Positions 7,447 through 13,087 are shown, counted from the first letter of the stretch. The stretch: DNA of 23,555 nucleotides from Candidatus Saccharibacteria bacterium UBA5152 (GCA_002413755.1 DHXQ01000004.1:40243-63797); one strand, 5' to 3'. The notes: generated from the letters alone by a model not told the origin. Numbers and translations: made by a program.

Positions 7447-7734
7447 CTAACGAGCCGCCCGCTGTTCTAGCTTAGTAATGCGGAGGTCGTGTGCGCTTAA
7501 TTGTTCGTCAACACTATCGTTGGCTACACTGAGGCTTTCGGCTATTGAATCCAATATCTCATCGAATCGGGAATCTACATGAGTTTGGAGCGCTACTAGG
7601 TCACTTTTTAGGACTGCCAAGTCACTCTTTGTCGCCATTACAGCCAAGTCACTCTTTGTCGCCATGTCGGCAGTGGCCTGAGATATTGTAACTGCGAGAT
7701 ATTGCTTTAAGTCATCAATCTGGTCGTCGTTCAT
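7447..7734 (-). CDS. Small coiled-coil protein with tandem 9-residue repeat
   Basis: 95 residues from the ATG at 7734, no hydrophobic helix, predicted mostly helical with heptad spacing. It begins MNDDQIDDLKQYLAV, carries a near-perfect tandem ATKSDLAVM repeat and ends in a coiled-coil segment KLEQRAAR. The repeat is also present in DNA (23 bp identical, period 27 bp). Small proteins of this layout recur in CPR genomes, but I know no function. The extended -10 TGCTATGAT lies 6 nt upstream of the chosen ATG, favouring it over the in-frame ATG two codons earlier. Confidence 0.7.
   Translation of the reverse strand: MNDDQIDDLKQYLAVTISQATADMATKSDLAVMATKSDLAVLKSDLVALQTHVDSRFDEILDSIAESLSVANDSVDEQLSAHDLRITKLEQRAAR
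7616..7665 (-). repeat. 27-bp tandem duplication inside the coiled-coil gene
   Basis: Bases 7616-7638 and 7643-7665 are identical (23 bp) with a 27-bp period, exactly nine codons, so copy-number change would keep the frame. Confidence 0.8.
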
Positions 7735-7793
7735 ACCCATATCATAGCAAAAATGAGAGGCGACTGTGCGAGAAATAGTTGTAAATTACTCGT

Positions 7794-7822
7794 GGCTATC
7801 ATTAGTTGATGTACTTTACAGA
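7794..7822 (-). repeat. Array site R3 (diverged)
   Basis: GGCTATCATTAG then TTGATGTACTTTACAGA. The CG pairs in both arms of the consensus are changed to TG and TA, so the arms diverged in parallel. Confidence 0.75.
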
Positions 7823-7838
7823 TATTATGAACCGATGA

Positions 7839-8102
7839 CTAGCCTTTTCGCTTCATGATCCATTTCTTTTTCATTAAAGATACCGTTAAGGTCGAAAACA
7901 AAAAACCAATCACTGGCACGAGTGCGTTAATCCACGGATCGATATGAACAACAAATCGTAAGTAAAAAGCAACGACTATATAAGTCAAGACCATGACAGT
8001 CAGTCTTCTTGTCCAGCTCGTTTCCCAGGCTTTATCACCCTCAACTTTGGTGTTACGTGCCTCAAGCTTTTCTATTCTTTGATGTAACGTGAGGTTAGAC
8101 AT
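7839..8102 (-). CDS. Small two-helix membrane protein with N-terminal coiled coil
   Basis: 87 residues from the ATG at 8102 (a longer frame starting at 8123 is possible but adds only seven poorly typical residues). The N-terminal third is a helix with LEARNTKVEGDKAWETSWTRR, then two hydrophobic helices (about residues 40-55 and 62-78) around an HIDPWINALVP loop, and a Lys/Arg-rich tail. I recall similar small proteins being frequent in CPR genomes, without known function. It is the only gene of its array unit, with a site 16 bp after the stop. Confidence 0.65.
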   Translation of the reverse strand: MSNLTLHQRIEKLEARNTKVEGDKAWETSWTRRLTVMVLTYIVVAFYLRFVVHIDPWINALVPVIGFLFSTLTVSLMKKKWIMKRKG

Positions 8103-8151
8103 GATGGAGTAATGGTAAAACAAACTGCAACTTTAATAAAGTGTTTATGCC

Positions 8152-8181
8152 CAGCTACCCTTAGTTGATGTACTTTGCAAA
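8152..8181 (-). repeat. Array site R4 (diverged)
   Basis: CAGCTACCCTTAG then TTGATGTACTTTGCAAA. As in R3, the CG step is TG in both arms. Confidence 0.8.
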
Positions 8182-8237
8182 TCCGATGATTATCCTGACT
8201 TTTCGCAGACAAACGGGCATATTATGGATTGAAAAGC

Positions 8238-8618
8238 TTATCCATTGAAAAGACATACCACCGGCAGCATGGTATGCCGTCGTATCTCAACTGCGATTAG
8301 CGCCGATACTAATAAGAATAGTAGTACAAATATCCGATATTTTTTGCCACGGTACTTGAACATACCGGCAGTCAGGGCTATGGACGCTAGAATAAGTAGT
8401 ACTATGATTATGCCAAGAAAGCTATGTGGCTCGGGAATACTACCTGTTTTTGCTTGATAAGCAGGGTAGAAATCACTGTTTGGGGCGGATGGACAGTCGT
8501 CAATAATACCACTGAACATTTGTCGCATAATCAGGCTATTAATTAGAGTAGCAACTGCCGCCGTTAGTACTATCAGGATGATAGATATTTTATTACGTAT
8601 ATTCTTAAATATAGCCAT
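8238..8618 (-). CDS. Three-helix membrane protein (unknown)
   Basis: 126 residues from the ATG at 8618. Hydrophobic helices lie near residues 10-30, 66-84 and 93-110. The loop between the first two (CPSAPNSDFYPAY) contains a cysteine, and a second cysteine sits near the C terminus, so a disulfide is possible. The start is 10 bp after the stop of the upstream membrane-protein gene, with no site between them, so the two share one unit and probably one promoter. No family recognised. They may form a two-component membrane complex (inference). Confidence 0.6.
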   Translation of the reverse strand: MAIFKNIRNKISIILIVLTAAVATLINSLIMRQMFSGIIDDCPSAPNSDFYPAYQAKTGSIPEPHSFLGIIIVLLILASIALTAGMFKYRGKKYRIFVLLFLLVSALIAVEIRRHTMLPVVCLFNG

Positions 8619-8628
8619 AGCGCACCAT

Positions 8629-9015
8629 TTATGAGGAAACTCTTTTGTCGCTTCTGAACTTCCTGGCGACTTTAAGCGTAGCCAAGCTAAGGACCGCCCA
8701 TGCCGAGGACCAAAAAACAAGGTTTAGGTAAAGTTGCGGTGTCTGCAAAAAGGCCTGTTCGTCTACGCCGTCACCTTGGATGCAACCCAACGAACCATAC
8801 AGGTCAACCCCCGTTACACTTCGAAATGGGGATCCAGCAACTTGCCAGTCTTGATGATGGTAATGTACACCCGAGCATATTATTGGGCTGTTATCATCAA
8901 CGAAGGCAGTACGGTTATACACAATCAGGGTCGTGGCAGCCCCCAATGCTAGAGAGATAATGCTAACCAGCAGCAATTGTCTCCAGTATTTATCAACAAG
9001 CTTTACTAGAGTCAT
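8629..9015 (-). CDS. Two-helix membrane protein with extracytoplasmic Cys-containing loop
   Basis: 128 residues. A helix at about 15-33 (LLLVSIISLALGAATTLIV), an external domain of about 55 residues with two cysteines (ICSGVHYHH and LGCIQ), a second helix (about 97-113) and a basic tail. The ATG at 9015 is chosen over an upstream in-frame TTG because that TTG lies inside the repeated site and TATAAT sits exactly 7 nt before 9015. No family recognised. Its first 37 codons and promoter are duplicated at the left end of the array. Confidence 0.65.
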   Translation of the reverse strand: MTLVKLVDKYWRQLLLVSIISLALGAATTLIVYNRTAFVDDNSPIICSGVHYHHQDWQVAGSPFRSVTGVDLYGSLGCIQGDGVDEQAFLQTPQLYLNLVFWSSAWAVLSLATLKVARKFRSDKRVSS

Positions 9016-9068
9016 AATCGGAATTATAGTATAAGCAATATTACTACCCTTAGTTGACGTACTTCGCA
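8905..9068 (-). repeat. 164-bp duplication, copy 2 (with full-length gene)
   Basis: Base-identical to 6593-6756, offset 2312 bp. This copy continues into a full-length gene, so it is probably the donor or the better preserved version. Confidence 0.9.
9023..9028 (-). promoter_or_regulatory. -10 box of the 9015-8238 unit
   Basis: Consensus TATAAT on the minus strand, 7 nt before the ATG, between the site and the gene, so it belongs to the unit. Confidence 0.55.
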
Positions 9069-9071
9069 ACT
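9044..9071 (-). repeat. Array site R5
   Basis: CTACCCTTAG then TTGACGTACTTCGCAACT, consensus core, downstream of the 9121-9567 gene. Confidence 0.88.
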
Positions 9072-9120
9072 TTCGCGCCGGCGTACCGTTATCAACCAGG
9101 ACAATTCACCGGCTAAATAT

Positions 9121-9567
9121 TTAGAAGTGTGATATAACTTTAACTCCTTGTTGTTGGAGCACATCAAGTAATTGTATTATAGAGCTTTTTGTAAATACGC
9201 CCGTCTTCATCAGGTACTTATTATTTGTAGTATCGGTTATCTCTAGTAAGACGCTGTCAACCTCAACGAGACTGATGTTGTTAATAGGAATACGACAGGT
9301 TCGCGACGTATTAATGATGCCTTTACTTTTCATGTTTACGATGGTTAGGGCTGAGTCTGATAATGTGATGATATTCTTTGCCCACATCGCATAGAACAAT
9401 GTGATGAAAGGTACCACAATAATGCCCACAACCTCGATTTTTGTGAGTAAAAGCGTCTGCTTAGAAAAAAACACTATCCCTATTACTATGATGAAGACGG
9501 AAATAAAAAAATAAAAGTAGGCTTTCGCCGGTCTCACTACAAGGGCACTTTTAACTGGAGAAGCCAT
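9121..9567 (-). CDS. Two-helix membrane protein with possible PH-like domain
   Basis: 148 residues: a short basic start, two adjacent hydrophobic helices (about residues 17-35 and 42-63) joined by a short turn, then about 80 cytoplasmic residues with strand-like segments (ITLSDSALTIVN, ISLVEVDSVLLEI) and a final amphipathic helix (SIIQLLDVLQQQG). That order resembles bacterial PH-domain membrane proteins, where the soluble part follows two helices, but I cannot confirm the fold. TACAAT is 7 nt upstream of the ATG (9575-9580) and a site lies about 50 bp beyond the stop, so it is a complete one-gene unit. Confidence 0.65.
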   Translation of the reverse strand: MASPVKSALVVRPAKAYFYFFISVFIIVIGIVFFSKQTLLLTKIEVVGIIVVPFITLFYAMWAKNIITLSDSALTIVNMKSKGIINTSRTCRIPINNISLVEVDSVLLEITDTTNNKYLMKTGVFTKSSIIQLLDVLQQQGVKVISHF

Positions 9568-9574
9568 GAATACA

Positions 9575-9580
9575 ATTGTA
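9575..9580 (-). promoter_or_regulatory. -10 box of the 9121-9567 gene
   Basis: Minus-strand TACAAT with 7 nt to the ATG; no ribosome site in between. Confidence 0.5.
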
Positions 9581-9613
9581 GCATGTTGGTATATTTCTAA
9601 GCATAAGCAACTT

Positions 9614-9643
9614 GGCTACCGCTAGTGCACGTACTTCGCAACT
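9614..9643 (-). repeat. Array site R6
   Basis: GGCTACCGCTAG then TGCACGTACTTCGCAACT. The left arm differs (GTGCACG for GTTGACG); the right half is consensus. Confidence 0.82.
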
Positions 9644-9664
9644 ATATTACCAGCTTGGAAAAGA

Positions 9665-9913
9665 TTATCTATGTATAAGAGATACTTTATTAAGGATTAA
9701 TATGCTGATAACTACAAATACGATACCGGATACTATTGTCATGCCAAGCACCATCGGAATTTGATCCCAACCATCAAACAGAACATTAGAGTTAGTATAC
9801 GGATATACCTTACCGGGATTCATCATTTTTAATGTTAAGAAGAAACCAGGAATTGCCCCAATAAAAAATGCACAGAACGATACAATAAACCTCGTAAACT
9901 TTGATATTCTCAT
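9665..9913 (-). CDS. Small two-helix membrane protein (unknown)
   Basis: 82 residues with helices at about 9-27 and 54-75, the first containing CAFFIGAIPGFFLTL, and a polar 25-residue loop with YPYTNSN and a GWDQIP turn. No family recognised. TAAAAT (9920-9925) sits 6 nt before the ATG. The site R6 lies 21 bp after the stop. About 130 bp between this promoter and the next site upstream carry no gene. Confidence 0.6.
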   Translation of the reverse strand: MRISKFTRFIVSFCAFFIGAIPGFFLTLKMMNPGKVYPYTNSNVLFDGWDQIPMVLGMTIVSGIVFVVISILILNKVSLIHR

Positions 9914-9919
9914 ACATTC

Positions 9920-9925
9920 ATTTTA
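9920..9925 (-). promoter_or_regulatory. -10 box of the 9665-9913 gene
   Basis: Minus-strand TAAAAT with 6 nt to the ATG. Confidence 0.4.
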
Positions 9926-9940
9926 GCATATTGCTTATGC

Positions 9941-9955
9941 TTGGCTCGGGCGGAG
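9941..9955 (+). repeat. Candidate distal attachment repeat (copy of tRNA-Gln 3' end)
   Basis: TTGGCTCGGGCGGAG matches TTGGCTAGGGCGGAG at 15922-15936, the 3' end of the tRNA-Gln gene with its CCA, at 14 of 15 positions and in the same orientation. Similarity fades beyond (about 21 of 28). It would mark the left end of an element integrated at the tRNA 3' end. Confidence 0.4.
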
Positions 9956-10043
9956 AGAGGCGCACGTCAATCCAGCCGCCCGCTGGCGCTGGGGGCTGTG
10001 ACTGACGACCGAACCCGCTCATTAATCCCTCGACTCAAACCAG

Positions 10044-10087
10044 AAATAAAATAGCTCATATTCTTGCGAACATGAGCTATTTTATTT
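10044..10087. terminator. Long hairpin abutting site R7, possible bidirectional terminator
   Basis: A perfect 16-bp stem (AAATAAAATAGCTCAT at 10044-10059 pairing with 10072-10087) with a 12-nt loop. A/T runs at both outer ends fit a bidirectional intrinsic terminator. It touches the first base of site R7. The 9926-10043 stretch beside it holds no gene I can support. Confidence 0.55.
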
Positions 10088-10117
10088 GGCTACCCCTAGT
10101 TGACGTACTTCGCAACT
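10088..10117 (-). repeat. Array site R7
   Basis: GGCTACCCCTAG then TTGACGTACTTCGCAACT, the best match to consensus. Downstream of the 10127-10780 gene. Confidence 0.88.
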
Positions 10118-10126
10118 TTTCAAATC

Positions 10127-10780
10127 CTATTTATACCAACTAAAATGACCTGTTATGAATCTAAAGTCAAACAATAGTGATATGACAAAAATAACATAGA
10201 TAATAAGCGAGTATTTTAAAACTCTTATCTGGAAATCTAGGCTCCCTTGGTCAACATGGGCTTGAAGACCTTTATATGACTTTGCAATCTTATCTCTTAA
10301 TTCTCTAAAATCTTTGAAGTCAACATCAGATATTGTGTTGACGATTGCTTGCCGAGCATCAGACCATTTCTTATGAAATTCCTGTACTATTCTATAATAT
10401 TTAATACCAGACCATAGTGATGCGATTAAGCAGACTAAGCCAGCAACCATAAGTATTTTTTGCGCGTTCGTTAGGCTCAATAGCAAATCCCTGTTTCCAA
10501 ATACAATGATATTGGCTGTGATAAGGACGGTAGCGATTAAAATTAGTTGACTCGACAACGACCTGTCGGTTTCATTGCCTTCTTCGTCGGATTTGGTTAC
10601 GCCATCGACGTAAGAATTCTTTAGGCCATTTAAATAGTTAATATCAGTCTGGTTGCTGATATCGAATCTACGATTTAACGCTGGTTTTAAAGTGACTTCA
10701 ATCCTGTTTTTCGTCTGTGTTGTCAGAAACGTCAGTCGAAGTAGGGTGAGCAGCTGGCGGTAAGTCTGGAGGAACGGCAT
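10127..10780 (-). CDS. Membrane protein with long cytoplasmic helix (possibly frameshifted)
   Basis: The open frame encodes up to 217 residues. From about residue 28 on it looks like a real protein: a polar region (ISNQTDINYLNGLKNS), two hydrophobic helices (about residues 78-96 and 106-124), a long charged helix (WSDARQAIVNTISDVDFKDF and following), and a third hydrophobic helix near the C terminus. The first 27 residues look like a shadow of the overlapping acidic frame at 10698-10853. Removing one T from the T5 run at 10707-10711 would join the two into one 241-residue protein. Layout vaguely recalls SLATT-type membrane effectors, but I cannot assign a family. It neighbours a restriction-modification system, so a defence role is conceivable. 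Confidence 0.6.
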   Translation of the reverse strand: MPFLQTYRQLLTLLRLTFLTTQTKNRIEVTLKPALNRRFDISNQTDINYLNGLKNSYVDGVTKSDEEGNETDRSLSSQLILIATVLITANIIVFGNRDLLLSLTNAQKILMVAGLVCLIASLWSGIKYYRIVQEFHKKWSDARQAIVNTISDVDFKDFRELRDKIAKSYKGLQAHVDQGSLDFQIRVLKYSLIIYVIFVISLLFDFRFITGHFSWYK

Positions 10781-10853
10781 GGGCGCTTCCTTTAAAGATA
10801 CCTTCGGTATCGTCGTTGATGACTGCTTTTACATAGTGTAGTTCGTCTGCCAT
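10698..10853 (-). CDS. 51-residue acidic ORF, probable N-terminal part of the downstream protein
   Basis: From ATG at 10853, with TATAAT about 11 nt upstream, a 51-residue frame begins MADELHYVKAVIND and continues through a Pro-rich APHP-like stretch to an Asp/Thr-rich end, stopping at TGA 10698-10700. It overlaps the 10127-10780 frame, shifted by one base. Its composition is typical of a soluble N-terminal tail and its promoter is better than anything before 10780. I read it as the true start of the membrane protein, separated by a one-base indel in an A5/T5 run, either genuine or a sequencing error. Alternatively it is a separate small protein. Confidence 0.5.
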   Translation of the reverse strand: MADELHYVKAVINDDTEGIFKGSAHAVPPDLPPAAHPTSTDVSDNTDEKQD

Positions 10854-10925
10854 GATGTAATCACATTATATCAGACAATACATTGTGATAAATACTTCGA
10901 ACTATTCTAATTGTTAATTTCGATA

Positions 10926-10931
10926 TAGAAT
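10926..10931 (+). promoter_or_regulatory. -10 box of the restriction-modification operon
   Basis: TAGAAT (within TATAGAAT) ends 7 nt before the methyltransferase ATG, implying a leaderless mRNA. It is divergent from the promoter of the 10853 unit; the region between (10854-10938) holds both. Confidence 0.5.
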
Positions 10932-10938
10932 AAGCCTA

Positions 10939-12135
10939 ATGAGTAACGACACAACTTTGAGGGCTAAGAGTAAGAAGAATAAGCGGTCTATAGAGCTTTT
11001 CGGCGGCGCTGGTGGTTTGGCGCTAGGTATTTCAGAACTAGGCTTTAAGACCGAATCGTTCGTAGAGTACGACCACCCCTCCTGCCTTACCCTCCGAATG
11101 AACCAACTATTAGGCACTCCGTTAGTTTCTGAATGGCCGGTAGTTGAAGATGATGTTAGGAATGTAGACTACTCAAAGTTCAAAAGCGGACTTGACCTTT
11201 TAAGTGGTGGTCCGCCTTGCCAGCCTTTTTCAATGGGAGGTAAAGCTCGCGCGTACAATGATACCAGAGATATGTTCCCTGAAGCTGTACGTGCTGTACG
11301 TGAACTCCGACCCAAAGCGTTCATATTCGAAAATGTCAAAGGTCTTACAAGACAAACATTCGCTTCATATTTCAGCTATATTCAACTGCAATTAACCTAT
11401 CCATCCATCATTAGATTAGCTGGAGAGGAGTGGGTGGAACATTTAGCACGATTAGAGAAAGCACATACTTCCGGCGAACACTTGGAATATAGAGTTGTTG
11501 TGCGGCTTCTTAATGCCGCCGATTACGGTGTACCACAAAAAAGAGAGCGAGTTATTTTTGTTGGATTTCGTGAAGATCTGGAACTGGAGTGGACATTTCC
11601 GGAGCCTACTCATTCAGCTGCCCGGCTACTGTATGACAAATGGGTAACTGGTGAGTATTGGGAACGCCATGAAGTACCAATTTCTGAACGAGGCAAAAAA
11701 CCTGAAATAGCTGTCATCGAAAAGATTGAACGAAACGTTGACCTTAAAAAGAAGCCATGGCAAACAGTTAGAGATGCTATTCACGATTTGCCAGAACCTA
11801 AAAGAGAAGATAATTCTCATTTCAAAAATCATCGACTAAATTTAGGAGCCAAAGTCTATCCCGGACATACCGGGAGTCATATTGATGAACCTTCGAAGAC
11901 AATTAAGGCTGGCACACATGGTGTACCTGGTGGCGAGAACATGCTTTTAAGACCTGACGGGAGCGTACGCTACTTTACAATCCGAGAAGCCGCGCGACTA
12001 CAGAACTTCCCTGACGATTATGTATTCCCTGTCGCTTGGTCGGAATCTATGAGGCAACTTGGTAATGCAGTGCCGGTAAAACTAGGACTGGCCATTACAA
12101 AGACCGTGGACGATTTGCTTGGTTCAATCAAATGA
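10939..12135 (+). CDS. DNA cytosine-5 methyltransferase (type II, Eco29kI-type system)
   Basis: 398 residues with the ordered C5-methyltransferase motifs: the AdoMet-binding FGGAGGLALG (21-30), catalytic GGPPCQPFS with Cys94, ENVKGL (131-136), QKRERVIFVG (200-209), a variable target-recognition region, and near the C terminus REAARLQNFPDDY and QLGNAVP. It transfers methyl groups from AdoMet to cytosine C5 and protects the host from the partner nuclease. The partner resembles Eco29kI, so the target is probably CCGCGG (inference). I saw nine CCGCGG sites in the window, for example at 1542, 6835 and 20886. The stop overlaps the nuclease start (ATGA), so methylase is made first. AT-richer than the flanking core genes, suggesting transfer. 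Confidence 0.93.
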   Translation: MSNDTTLRAKSKKNKRSIELFGGAGGLALGISELGFKTESFVEYDHPSCLTLRMNQLLGTPLVSEWPVVEDDVRNVDYSKFKSGLDLLSGGPPCQPFSMGGKARAYNDTRDMFPEAVRAVRELRPKAFIFENVKGLTRQTFASYFSYIQLQLTYPSIIRLAGEEWVEHLARLEKAHTSGEHLEYRVVVRLLNAADYGVPQKRERVIFVGFREDLELEWTFPEPTHSAARLLYDKWVTGEYWERHEVPISERGKKPEIAVIEKIERNVDLKKKPWQTVRDAIHDLPEPKREDNSHFKNHRLNLGAKVYPGHTGSHIDEPSKTIKAGTHGVPGGENMLLRPDGSVRYFTIREAARLQNFPDDYVFPVAWSESMRQLGNAVPVKLGLAITKTVDDLLGSIK

Positions 12136-12752
12136 AATCGTTTAACCCACTAGAAAAAAGGAACTTAGCCGAGAGCGTAGTCAAAGAATTACTCGAAGTA
12201 CCGATTAGCCCACTCGAAGCATTAAGTTCGTTCGAAGGTGCTGGTGTATATGTCATTTATTATGCTGGCGATTTTGAGCCTTACAAACCTTTCAAGAATG
12301 ACAAAGAAAACAATATTTTCGATAAGCCGATATATGTAGGCAAAGCCGTACCTGCCGGAGCACGTACCGGCGGCATAGGCCTAGATGCCGCACCCGGATA
12401 TGTCCTTTCTAACCGCCTTAAGGAACATTTAGAATCTGTAAGACTTGCGAATAATCTTGATAGTCATGATTTTTATTTCAGGCATTTGGTAGTCGATGAT
12501 ATATGGATTCCGTTAAGCGAATCGTTGCTCATCATGACGTATAGGCCAATCTGGAATGTAGGCATGGCAGGTTTTGGCAATCATGACCCCGGTGCCGGAC
12601 GATATAAGCAACGCCGTTCTTTATGGGATACGGTACATCCTGGCCGTTCATGGGCTGAAAAGTGCGAACCCGCCTTACTTACTCAAGAAGAAATTGTTAA
12701 TAAAATTGAAAACAGCGAAGTGGCCAACCTCTCAACCGACATTGAAGCGTAA
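12132..12752 (+). CDS. GIY-YIG type II restriction endonuclease, Eco29kI family
   Basis: 206 residues. The GIY-YIG nuclease fold is visible: GVYVIYY (38-44, Tyr40), PIYVGKAVPAGARTGG (66-81, Tyr68), NRLKEH with Arg95 and His99, SESLLI with Glu130, and RPIWN with Asn142. These match in order and spacing the active-site residues I recall for Eco29kI. The VDDIWIPL and GFGNHDPGAGR...WDTVHPGR segments are also typical. Eco29kI-family enzymes cut CCGCGG; that specificity is inference here. The start overlaps the methyltransferase stop, giving translational coupling. No controller protein gene is present. Confidence 0.88.
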   Translation: MKSFNPLEKRNLAESVVKELLEVPISPLEALSSFEGAGVYVIYYAGDFEPYKPFKNDKENNIFDKPIYVGKAVPAGARTGGIGLDAAPGYVLSNRLKEHLESVRLANNLDSHDFYFRHLVVDDIWIPLSESLLIMTYRPIWNVGMAGFGNHDPGAGRYKQRRSLWDTVHPGRSWAEKCEPALLTQEEIVNKIENSEVANLSTDIEA

Positions 12753-12767
12753 TATTATTACAGATTG

Positions 12768-12795
12768 TTGACAACTTCTTAAGCTTATATATAAT
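12768..12795 (+). promoter_or_regulatory. Strong sigma70-type promoter
   Basis: TTGACA (12768-12773) and TATAAT (12790-12795) are both perfect consensus with a 16-bp spacer. No gene starts until 13114, so it transcribes the structured region downstream. Confidence 0.75.
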
Positions 12796-12894
12796 GAGCT
12801 TAGTCTTCGAGATATATTTCACGACTGTTTGCAAGAGAAGACTAAAGTAGCCTAAACCTACAACAACCTCGTAGATTGCTACGTTGTAACCAAA

Positions 12895-12926
12895 AGCTAG
12901 TTGACGCGTACATTCGTACAAAGGCC
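12895..12926 (-). repeat. Possible degenerate array site
   Basis: CTAGTTGACG matches ten bases of the array site, then diverges with small insertions (CGTACATTCGTAC in place of TACTTCGCAAC). Same orientation as R1-R7. It may be coincidence. Confidence 0.2.
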
Positions 12927-13060
12927 TAAGTGCCAAGCCAATAATTATTGTTTGTGAAACAGGTACTGCCACTCACAACAAAATTTCAACGCCATTACTG
13001 GTGTGCTCATATATTGAGATATTTTGTTGTTGAGTAAGCTCAACCTCTATTGATTAAGTA

Positions 13061-13087
13061 TGCCACCCAGAAATGGGTGGCATTTTT
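13061..13087 (+). terminator. Intrinsic terminator before the Rep operon
   Basis: TGCCACCCA (13061-13069) pairs perfectly with 13074-13082 around a GAAA tetraloop, followed by TTTTT. Confidence 0.88.

Larger units (their letters stand above)
12802..13087 (+). ncRNA. Candidate structured RNA or replication-control leader, about 285 nt
   Basis: Bounded by a consensus promoter and an intrinsic terminator, with no credible frame. Hairpins seen: 9 bp TTAGTCTTC (12800-12808) with 12837-12845; CGTAG/CTACG at 12870-12883 extended by ACAA/TTGT; and a 10-bp ACAACAAAAT (12975-12984) with 13021-13030, extended by CTC/GAG. It lies just upstream of a rolling-circle Rep, so it may be a copy-number control RNA, a leader subject to attenuation, or a single-strand origin. 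I do not recognise a known RNA family. Confidence 0.45.

Noticed and set aside
9015..9069. TTG start at 9069 giving an N-terminal MRSTSTKG extension (and the same at 6757)
   Set aside because: The extension is translation of the repeated site. The ATG at 9015 with TATAAT 7 nt upstream is a better start.
6732..10117. Canonical integron attC sites
   Set aside because: attC ends read RYYYAAC...GTTRRRY. Here the arms read GTTG...CAAC, the whole 30 bp is conserved rather than only the ends, and no integron integrase is in the window. A GTTAGGC does occur at 7445-7451 on the minus strand but only once, within a stop codon.
6732..10117. CRISPR array
   Set aside because: Repeat spacing is 358-892 bp with genes between, not short unique spacers, and no cas genes are present.
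12885..12902. Attachment core ACCAAAA shared with the tRNA-Gln anticodon loop (15961 region)
   Set aside because: The stretch left of 12885 bears no resemblance to the tRNA 3' half that should be displaced there, so the short match is probably chance.
12697..12972. 91-residue minus-strand ORF over the structured region
   Set aside because: It overlaps the end of the restriction enzyme gene and the hairpins, has irregular composition, no promoter or ribosome site, and looks like a chance frame.
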